From: Pogonophryne albipinna
Taxonomy: Eukaryota > Chordata > Actinopteri > Perciformes > Artedidraconidae
Direction of reading: 5' to 3'
Assembly (NCBI GenBank): GCA_028583405.1
Contig: CM053264.1
Coordinates: 6,451,530-6,515,529 of the forward strand
Length of the DNA stretch: 64,000 nucleotides
Shown here: in pieces, positions 52,878 through 64,000 of the stretch
Numbering within the stretch: position 1 is the first letter of the stretch
Layout of the letters: each line of letters begins with the position of its first letter
Position numbers and translations under genes: made by a program
The notes under the pieces: model-generated
Seen by the model: the letters and a program-made list of their open reading frames with translations, nothing else
What the model was told of the DNA's origin: nothing
Databases searched by the model: none

Positions 52878-53652
52878 TCGTACTTTTTACAGTATTACGG
52901 CTTCCACAGATGAAATTTTTTTATGGATTTTTTGTCAAAGCACTTAAGATATGCATTGCTATCGGGATGTTAAGAGCATTCCATGGATTATAACAAAAAG
53001 TGTATCTCGAGCCGGTTTCTCAAACTTACCTACCCCCCCTTTAACGCTATGATGTCTCCACCCCCACATATTATTTGCACCCGGATTATTCTTAACCGCT
53101 GTCATTCTACCCCAGCATAAGGACTTTCGGCGCTCTCGCTAACTCCCCTATCTTGTCAGGCGGAGCCGAGGACCCGACCAGCACCTGCCAGACGACATTT
53201 CAATCAATACGGTTTAATCCTTTAATAAATACTATCTCAATAATTAGTATAAATTACATAAAATGTGCAAATATGCCATGCCAAACGGTACTGTGCAATC
53301 ACGCTAATAAAGTGCAAAACTGTTCACTAAAGTGCTGAGTTACGAGGCCCGAAGCCGTCAGTCCACAGTGACGAACCTTCGTCACACAGAGCCACCTCTC
53401 ACCTGCTTGCTAAGCACCTCGGAGGTGAAAAACGTCGTCAAAATCCCCATGGAGGTACTCAACTGGCCTTGCCATACTCAAAGCATTGAGAGGGTTGTTA
53501 AAATGGTGACCGAGGCTTCTGCTAAGTACTTCTCACAGGAAAAGAGGGATGGAGGGATCAGAGCTCAGGAGACCAGCAGGAGACTGATGTCCAAGAATGA
53601 GTCAAAGCAGGACTTGTGCAACCTGGCAAAGTTCAAGAAGTCAGAAGATTGA

Positions 53653-55119
53653 TCTTTGTAATCTTATCCAGTTATATATATATGCAGTTCACCTGTTAAT
53701 ATTATGTAAAAAGGATTTGGCTTTGTCAATATACATTATTTCCCTTATATATATTTTACTATCTTACTGTATATAGAGGTTCGAAAGGGTAAAATTGCCG
53801 ATTTAGAAATACAAAACGATGTAGGTTAGAGTTATCCTATCCAAAAAATAAGCTCATATTTGAATTCCCCATAAAAAAAGCACATAATTTAGACACCCCT
53901 CATGTTAGGATTTCCTTCAGATTCATGTTGGCACCTGAGTATGACCCGCCCTAGTGTCGTATTGTCATACTGATATTCTGTACAAACTGTGAAGTCCACT
54001 GAGACAAATGTAACATGTGTGATATTGGGCTATATAAATAAACATTGATTGATTGAAAGTAAACAATCATCAATACAAGTTTAAAAGTGCATTAACAGTC
54101 AAATATAAAAACCCAAAAATAGTTTTCGCTTATATATTTGAATGTCCTTGTATATATTGTATTATACTTAAAATTGTAATGGTTTATTCAAAATAATAAT
54201 AATAAAATGTCATTGTCATATCTTAACTTTTTAGGAACAATCCATTTTAACTGCAGCCGTCCCACAAATGAAGAGGAGTAAAAAGTACAATTTATTCCTC
54301 TAAAATGTTGTGGAGCGGAGTACTGGTAAATCAGTTTAGATAATTTACTTTTAATTGGTTAAGTTTCACCAAAGTCACACAAAAACAAAAACAAACAAAC
54401 AATTGAGAGAACCCCTGTGTTCTGCAAAGTACAATGACTGCTTTTGTCAATGGAGTCTGGCAGCTCTGCAGAGGGCAAAGCTAATGGCACCCCCCTCGCA
54501 AAGGCCTGCTTGAAATATTCTAAATATAGTGTACACAACAACTGATGCATTTCTTGTTGGGTACTTTTTAAGAGGCTAAAATCAGTTTTTGTACGCCCCT
54601 GATCACTTATGTAATGCCTTGACTATGGATTAGATCCTTATACAACCCCATTTCAAACAATCCTAATTATACCTTTAAGTGTACTAAACTGACATGGTGA
54701 AGTCAGCTGACATCTTTTGTTAAGGTAAATAGCATAGATAATGATGTTGTTATTCATTTCTAGTTCTGTGAACACAAGCAGATGGAACAAGGAAACAACT
54801 GAGGAGTTGTAAGCAATTGATCTGGGGATTGAGGACACTGTCCTGTGACCCAAGCAACAAGTCTTCAGACATGAAGAACAAATGTTAGGGGAGGAACTGA
54901 ACACTTAACTTTCACTGACATGGGACATTGTGTACAAAATGTTTGGTGACACCCTAAGGATGCTCAAACCATTTGTTCCAAAATCTGCAATAACTAAAGA
55001 ACTGATATCAATGATAATTCATATTATATGCCACCTTTTGTTTGTAGTGTCATTCAGCAGTCGTCACATTTCCTCTGCAGCTCTGGAGGGCAGAATGTCA
55101 GCTGGTGGAGCTTAACTTC
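53653..55119. other. Intergenic region upstream of atp5f1b
   Basis: AT-rich. At about 53995-54056 a LINE-type 3' tail ends in a gattgattga microsatellite (gatattgggctatataaata). Nothing else is recognised. Confidence 0.5.
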
Positions 55120-55191
55120 TGCGCATGCCCATAACAGCGTTTCCTACGTAGCACGCATGCGCAGTTCACCTCCTCGGCCATCCATTATAAA
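55120..55191 (+). promoter_or_regulatory. atp5f1b promoter: two NRF1-like sites and TATA
   Basis: tgcgcatgccca (55120-55131) and acgcatgcgcag (55153-55164) each match the palindromic NRF1 site tgcgcatgcgca with one or two differences. A tataaa lies at 55186-55191, 45 bases before the ATG. NRF1 control is usual for nuclear genes of oxidative phosphorylation. Confidence 0.65.
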
Positions 55192-55235
55192 GCCGCAAGT
55201 TCCTCCGTCTCTTTACACCTTCAGCCATTTTGACA

Positions 55236-58525
<3,290 letters not shown>

Positions 58526-58669
58526 ACATCTGTGAAAATAGGAGGGATAAAGGAAAAAGAAGAGGGGTTCTGCGGTTAGGAGCACTTGGTTTGTAAAACA
58601 TGTCAAAATACAAATGTACCTGTCTAGTCATCCTGAAAAGTTCTATTTAATGTTTCCAATGGAAGATGG

Positions 58670-58675
58670 AATAAA
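58670..58675 (+). terminator. atp5f1b poly(A) signal
   Basis: AATAAA lies 145 bases after the stop codon, giving a short 3' UTR. It is about 45 bases before the start of the adjacent hAT insertion. Confidence 0.85.
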
Positions 58676-58720
58676 ACACTGTCTTTACACAAAACAACTT
58701 GTCAACTGTATTTACTAGAT

Positions 58721-59733
58721 CAGGGGTGGGGAACCTCCGGCCCCCGGGCCGTATACGGCCCGCGAGACAATTTGATACGGCCCTCGAGTTAACTCACGCA
58801 AAAAAGAAAAAAAATTAAGAAATCTAGACCGCAAAAGAATTAAACAAGCGAGTGCCTGTTTTTCCTGGCCAAGGTCAGGGTCCTTGAACACAACACCAGC
58901 CTAACGTGTCATCACGTGGTATATGTCTCGTCCGACAGGGGTTTCGAGCTGCCGGAGAGCACCAGGACGTCGCGCCGGGACATCACAAATGTCAGTACCC
59001 ATAAGGAGCCGTACACATGCCGCAGTGTTTGCGTGGCTGTGTCTTTGGTTGACAGCCCAGTGGCGATCTGCTCATCTGTCATACTGATCATACAGTCAAT
59101 AACTTTGTTGTTATTAGCATCTGGTTAGCTAGCTATGCTAACGACTATAAGAAGCGTTTTCTCCAACCAGTGAGGTAAAGGCACATCTCTATATGATCAT
59201 TATAGTTATAAAAAAAAGAGAATAAAGTAAACGGGTATAAAATACTATATGACAGTAAAAAAAAGTTGTTACTAATATACAAGAATACAGTTTGAAAGGT
59301 GAGTGATTTGTAAAATATCCATAAAGACAATCTGCTTACAGTTCTGTTTCATATGGGTGTTGAGAGATGTATCCATAGATCTCTTCATGTTGCTCTCGAA
59401 GTGCACCAGATTGATGCTTAACACTTCAATATTAAAAAAAAAAAATCTCCCCCCCCCAAACTTAAATCATATTCCCATGGATAGGAAACTAAATTGCACA
59501 CATCTTGTGTCCATATCCTTCTGTTTTGGTGGTCATGCCACAATCGTGCACGCGCGAGTCATGGTAAAATATCTGGATTAAGAGGTTGCGTTTTCTTTGC
59601 ACAGCATGAAAGAAAGGCCAAATGAATGGGCTGTGATTTTAGTATTTTTAAGCAGAGGTCAATTTGTACGGCCCTCGGAGGATGTTGAAAAAATTGAAAT
59701 GACCCTTGAGAGGAAAAAGGTTCCCCACCCCTG
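58721..59733. mobile_element. Charlie-type hAT-like element
   Basis: It starts caggggtggggaacctccgg and ends ggttccccacccctg. An 8-bp duplication, tactagat/tacgagat (one mismatch), flanks it. The interior has the typical ggccgtatacggcccgcgag block. No transposase frame is present. It lies just past the atp5f1b poly(A) site. Confidence 0.87.
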
Positions 59734-60000
59734 TACGAGATGCTTCAAAAGTTGTAGTTTAGAATCTTGTTCCTAATGGTGGATTCCATGAAGTTGCTGT
59801 AATCCACTCTGAACACAAGATGGCAGTCTTGGTCATGTTGAGTTATCTGAACTGTGTTGCAGCTTGTCACGTGCTGAAATAAAACAGTGGATGAGTGTTT
59901 GTTTAAACTTTAAGGGATAACAAACGGGTGGAACAAAACATTCCCTTCTGACTGGTTCAGCGTAATAGAATACCAACTGCAGGTTTTACATAGTTGTGTA

Positions 60001-61829
60001 CATGGGCGTAGGAAGCATCCTGAATGTGGGGGGGGACATTTTTAAAGGGGGGTGTGGGGGTCCTCCCCCACAAAATAAAATAGATTTCCTGTATTCTGGT
60101 GCGTTTTAACAGGTGGTTTGATACTTTTATGTGGCTATACTAGCATGAGGAAAATGATGGGTACATTTTGTAATTTCATCCAGTAGTAAAGAAAGGAAAC
60201 ATATTTGATTATTAATTCAGAGCCGTCTTTGAATTAATAAAAAGCAGTTTAAATGCCCATTTTTTTGTACATTTATATACAACAATACATATTTGTGAGT
60301 GCATTGAGAGATATTGTTGTGGAGTCATTTATATATAAATCTCAAAATACATTTGTGAATCCTTCTGTGAGCATTTATTAATATTGAGACTGATCTGACT
60401 CCATACAGATGTTAAGTTCACCTAGAAATGGTATCATTGACTTAAATGTTCAAATAAATGTTGCTCTTCTGTCTATATTGGTCATATGATGCCCCTTGAC
60501 TGAAATGTTTCCTTTTCAATATCCCCACTGATTTCCTTGAAATTCTGGGATGAGATGGATGGATGATTCAATGTTGATGAAAGGGAAACTGTCATTTCCC
60601 TTTCATCAACATTGAATCATAACAAGTCATACTGAATGTAAATACAACTGACTCTAAAGTAAGTCCCAGTCTGTGACATTGGACATTTTGAAGACTCAAA
60701 GTCCCAAGCAGTAGAATATTAGCTATCTATGTAATGTGCACAGAAAATAAACAGTTAACTGAATACTGGGATGGAAATGGCCTATAAGCACTCAGTAAAA
60801 CATAATTACACACAAAAAGCTTCTGAATGATAAGAAGTATAATTAAAACATAATGCAAATTACCATTTTGAGAGAGAGTACCTTAAAGCAGGGGTTCCCA
60901 ACCCCCAGGTGTTACTGCCGGGCCGCGAAATAGCTGTGAGTTTATCGTAATATTTGCAGAATTATAAATATATCAAAATATTTTATCATAATATTTTTTT
61001 CAAAACGTGTTTAATTTTCTCACCTATACCAGTCATATTATTTCATCCAGTAGCCTAGTTCATCTTTCACCAGATAGCAGTTGAAAATGGCTTTTGTGAT
61101 GTTCCTCAGCCTGGTCTCAGCTGTGGCTCAGCCTGGTCTCAGCCTCTCGTGCGCACGAGAAAGTTACCGGTGCGCCAAGTAGGAAGAGGAGCGCACAGGA
61201 GACAACCGTTTCATTGCAGACTGTTATGTTGATGTGGGGAAATGGCAGTGCATACATTATTTGAGATATATTTCAAACTCTGACTTCATTTTAAGGACAT
61301 GTCGGCCAGGGGTGTAGAGCTATTTGTTTAAGCACCGGATTGGCAAAACAGCAGAGTAAACCAGTCTGCCTTGATCTATGAATTCATGTCCGGGACTCTC
61401 ACAGTATCTGCTGCCCGCAGCTGTTTTATAGAAGGAAAACCTCCTTCACTTCATGAAATGGCTGCAGGCAGCATCAGGAGGCAGCGGGACGTGTAACTCC
61501 GCCTCTGAGAAGTGCAGCACTAGCGGGTAAAGAGCTGTGCCTTTTTACGCACCGCCTTCGCTGTGTTTACCTTCATCAGAACAGCTTAAGAGTGACTGCA
61601 GGCTGCTACGTATTAACCACACACACCTCTACACACATCGAACTGCCCGATTACTTATTATGGAATGGAGTTGATAGTGAAGCACTGACACAGCGCTCTA
61701 CAGAGTGCGGCGAGTGGATAGACCGATTCACGGACTTTCCACATGGTAAAAGTGGGGGGGTCTAAACTAATCATTTGAAAAAGTGGGGGGGACTTGTCCC
61801 ACCCTCATATAATGGCTGCGACGCCCATG
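60001..61829. mobile_element. hAT-like element with catgggcgt ends
   Basis: The ends catgggcgta and gacgcccatg are inverted. The flanking 8-bp duplication is gttgtgta/gttgtgca (one mismatch). The subterminal regions are rich in runs of G (gtggggggg). At about 60889 another hAT-type terminus (caggggttcccaaccccc) begins without a visible partner, so a second, truncated element may be nested. No transposase was recognised. Confidence 0.7.
60563..60620. repeat. Perfect 26-bp inverted repeat with 6-base loop
   Basis: The arm atgattcaatgttgatgaaa plus gggaaa is followed by ctgtca and its exact complement. An uninterrupted stem of 26 pairs with so short a loop is rare by chance. Confidence 0.97.
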
Positions 61830-62514
61830 GTTGTGCATACAGATGTTATAATATAATAAAGGCATGGATCACCCAAGTGTCCATGGCCAACAATGCCATT
61901 TTAACCCCATCACACATTAAATATGTATAGGCATTCGTGGAAATGCCTTTGCTTACTTTATTCCTTTGTGGAGCAGACTCGACTGGAAATTCTATATTTG
62001 AGTCTGACCTCAGGCCGTAGATTTAGAGTAGCCGGATTATATAGGGATAGAAAATCCTGTTTGCTGTGTAATAACCCTGCTTGCTCTGCAGAAGCAATTC
62101 AAAGGTTTTGTATTCATTCAATATGCAGATCAAATATTAGGTACTAGTTTTTTTTATATAGTGAGTCTGATTCCATTGTCTGTGGGATAACTGAACTCTA
62201 TTTGCTCGATTGTAAGTAATTTGGAATGCATCATTAGTTATTACTTCAGGTTTATCACAGTGGATAACCTGTCCTCTTCACACAGCAGGGTAAGGACCAA
62301 TAGCTACTCCAAAAGTAAAAGGCTAGAGGGAAAGCTAACGACTGGGCCTGAAACTCTGATTGTGGGTGACTCTGCTGTAAGAGATGTAAAATGTCTGTGT
62401 AGTAAGAACAACACCAAAGTACTCTGTTTACCCAAGGATAAGAGAGATCCTGCATATTGGGGCTGAACATCAGAATGTAAAAAATGTGGTACTGCACATT
62501 GGAACAAATTATTG

Positions 62515-62743
62515 GGGCGGTGGTGGCGAAGTCGATAGGGACTTGGCTTGGCAACTGGAAGGTCACCAGTTCAAGTCCCGGCAAGACCAAGTGCTACCGA
62601 GGTGTCCCTGAGCAAGGCACCGTTCCCTACACTGCTCCCCGGGCGCCGTTCAAAATGGCAGCACACTGCTCCTAACACTAGGATGGGTCAAATGCAGAGA
62701 AACAATTTCCCCACGGGGATTAATAAAAGTCCATCTTATCTTA
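62515..62743 (+). mobile_element. tRNA-derived SINE inside LINE ORF1
   Basis: The head has an A-box-like tggcgaagtcgataggg and a B-box-like ccagttcaagtcccgg. The tail is ccacggggattaataaaagt followed by a ccatcttatctta run. It separates the HIGTN and KKDFK parts of the esterase domain, so it is younger than the LINE copy. The target duplication is unclear. Confidence 0.75.
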
Positions 62744-63610
62744 TTATGTTGTGAAACAACAGTCAGAAGTGCTGAAAAAAGACTTTAAATGTCTGTTGGA
62801 AACTGTCAGCTCTCTAAATGCGGAGGTGTTCATCAGTGGCCCTCTACCGCCAGTCAGAAGAGGAGTGGAGAGATTCAGCAGATTGTTTGCACTGAACACG
62901 TGGCTTTCAACTGTCTGTACTGACCATTCTGTCCATTTTATTGACAACTTTACTTTTTCTGGGACCGCAGACATCTTTTTAAGGCAAATGGAGTTTGCCT
63001 GAACAAGTCAGGAGTGAAAATGTTTATCTCTAACATATTCAACTGCCTGCGTCATCAATCTGTTCCCTCTGCCAAGGACAAGCAACAAGAGGAATCAAGA
63101 CACAACACATCGCTCAGAAAACCTTGAAAATCTATCACTGCACCCGCCTGAGGAATGTCTTGATTATGGGAGACAAATGGAGGAGTCTCCACCGCCCTTC
63201 ACCCCCCCTATCACCTCTGAGGATACTCTTCCTTCACCTCACAGCTACTCTCTGTTCACCCTTTCACCCTCGCCCACCCTCCTGGAGATCGCTGAACACA
63301 TGAAGGAGATACAGAGGGTTGGCACCGATTCCTTCCTGGATTTCAATAACCAAACTAAGGCTATACGCAGGGTTGGCAGCATGTCCTTTACCCCCGCTCC
63401 TCAACGACGCCTATCAAAATCACCGAAGCAGAGACGCGCACCACCTCCCCCGTCTCCGTCACCGTGCCTACCACAATCATTCGGACCAAAACGTCCTCCC
63501 CCCCCCACCCCCCCCCCCTTCAAGACTGCTGTCTCCGAAGCCTGATAAGGATGTGTGTGTAAAAAACGCAAACACTGACTGATATATGCTGGGTCCAGGC
63601 TCAAGGGCGT

Positions 63611-64000
63611 ATGGCACTCTCAACTCTTTCCAGGACATGCCAGGGCCCTGCCTGCCTGCCTGTAGCTTTGCCGATATCTGTGTTGATAGGTAATAGATTA
63701 AGAGCGGTGAATCAGCTTAGACACAGGAAGCGCTCAAAAGTTTGTGTGAGTTTATCAAATTTAGAAGTGATTCCATGTCAGCCACATCTTGTTACAAAAA
63801 ACCTGACTGATAGTGTGTTCAACAAACTTAAACTAGCTTTATTAAATGTCAGGTCTTTGGCAGGTAAAACATTTTTAATCAATGATTTTATCACTGAGCA
63901 CAATCTCGATTTTATGTTTTTAACGGAAACATGGATTGAACAAAATAACAGTGCAGCTGTTCTTATCGAATCAACCCCTCCCAACTTTAGTTTTATGAGT
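63611..64000 (+). CDS. LINE ORF2, N-terminal part with endonuclease start (partial)
   Basis: From ATG 63611 the frame is open for 130 codons to the window end, with an upstream in-frame stop at 63560. The segment LKLALLNVRSLAGKTFLIND and then FMFLTETW matches the beginning of the APE-type endonuclease of LINE polyproteins: the NVRSL block carries the first catalytic Asn, and LTETW the catalytic Glu. The reverse transcriptase would lie beyond the window. The open frame contrasts with the decayed ORF1. Confidence 0.8.
   Translation, partial: MALSTLSRTCQGPACLPVALPISVLIGNRLRAVNQLRHRKRSKVCVSLSNLEVIPCQPHLVTKNLTDSVFNKLKLALLNVRSLAGKTFLINDFITEHNLDFMFLTETWIEQNNSAAVLIESTPPNFSFMS

Larger units (their letters stand above)
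51892..53040. mobile_element. TTAA-flanked T2/Kolobok-like element
   Basis: TTAA duplications (51888-51891, 53041-53044) flank inverted ends of about 37 bases beginning agggggggtaggtaagttt. The TTAAAGGRR-type terminus is that of T2/Kolobok miniature elements. On its minus strand it carries a coding-like fragment (FTMAELGSTSSTVGK, TRVNIGVAFQRWR, then ELKSDAVVALFLLDR) that I recognise as a motif repeated in fish genomes. That fragment is split by a nested element. Confidence 0.85.
49945..53652 (+). pseudogene. Relic of an uncharacterised repeated protein family
   Basis: An open stretch from 49945 encodes about 290 residues before it runs into a SINE at 50822. It has conserved-looking blocks TVRDILRYG and FDMLTCKCQISSC, a zinc-site-like CxC-x4-C-x3-C-x2-C-x5-H-x3-CxC cluster, a KGQKEKVGSKG block and an acidic tail. 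After the SINE, the frame resumes shifted by one base (about 51062-51378: ISCILFDGRIDLTN, EEHYSVAGEP, YAHSEAIL), meets an in-frame TAG, and continues to about 51460. The C-terminal part reappears at about 53380-53652 (WPCHTQSIERVVKMVTEAS, RDGGIRAQETSR). I recall homologous uncharacterised proteins repeated in fish and invertebrate genomes; their function is not known to me. Judging by those, the middle part with a DGT block is missing here. With a frameshift, a stop and insertions, this copy is dead. Confidence 0.7.
62240..64000 (+). mobile_element. LINE of the L2/CR1 group, 5' part (runs off window)
   Basis: The ORF1 remnant contains SGNH-esterase motifs: TLIVGDSAVRD (about 62350), VVLHIGTN (frame-shifted, about 62485), and after a SINE insertion VFISGPLPP, FSRLFALNTWL and FIDNF, then an NG-x3-NKSG block. 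This esterase domain marks ORF1 of CR1/L2 LINEs. A proline-rich C-terminal reading follows (63177-63545). Frameshifts break ORF1. ORF2 begins downstream. The 5' boundary is approximate. Confidence 0.75.

Noticed and set aside
62484..62754. Small protein frames over the SINE
   Set aside because: The sequence is a tRNA-derived SINE with A and B boxes and a retroposon tail, so coding is not expected.

Overview
The window looks like a ray-finned (teleost) fish nuclear chromosome. It has four vertebrate genes with GT-AG introns, very long (AC)n microsatellites, tRNA-derived SINEs, an L2/CR1-type LINE, and many non-autonomous hAT-like, TTAA-specific and foldback DNA elements. Three genes lie on the minus strand and one on the plus strand.

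Layout. 1-1.8 kb: a foldback repeat. 1.93-2.93 kb: a single-coding-exon G protein-coupled receptor, the 2-oxoglutarate receptor oxgr1 (minus). 5.4-10.1 kb: the muscle BTB-BACK-Kelch gene klhl41 (minus; six coding exons, 605 residues) with a TATA/MEF2-like element upstream. 13.4-39.7 kb: a type XXVIII collagen gene (minus). I could trace 34 coding exons whose lengths sum to an in-frame 1218-residue protein: signal peptide, VWA, about 531 collagenous residues, VWA, low-complexity linker, Kunitz. Its introns hold a 1.9-kb hAT-like element, a small TTAA element and several simple repeats. 39.7-55 kb: a repeat-dense intergenic region. 55.2-58.5 kb: atp5f1b, the mitochondrial ATP synthase beta subunit (plus; ten exons, 520 residues), with NRF1-like sites upstream. 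58.7-64 kb: two further hAT-like elements and the 5' part of a LINE that carries an SGNH-esterase-like ORF1 remnant and an open endonuclease ORF2 running off the window end.

The genes do not form a pathway. klhl41 (sarcomere maintenance) and atp5f1b (oxidative phosphorylation) would both be high in muscle, but nothing in the sequence links their control. Beside klhl41, a type XXVIII collagen could be the col28a2 paralogue rather than col28a1; that is inference from expected synteny only.

The most unusual material is at 46.9-53.7 kb. There a LINE tail is split by a hAT that is itself split by another hAT, the LINE 3' region has expanded into a roughly 0.9-kb minisatellite, and next to it lies a decayed copy of an uncharacterised protein family (Cys/His cluster and conserved blocks). 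That copy is broken by a SINE, by a larger unassigned segment, by a TTAA-flanked 1.15-kb element, and by a 432-bp foldback element nested inside the latter. Target-site duplications let the order of insertion be read directly.
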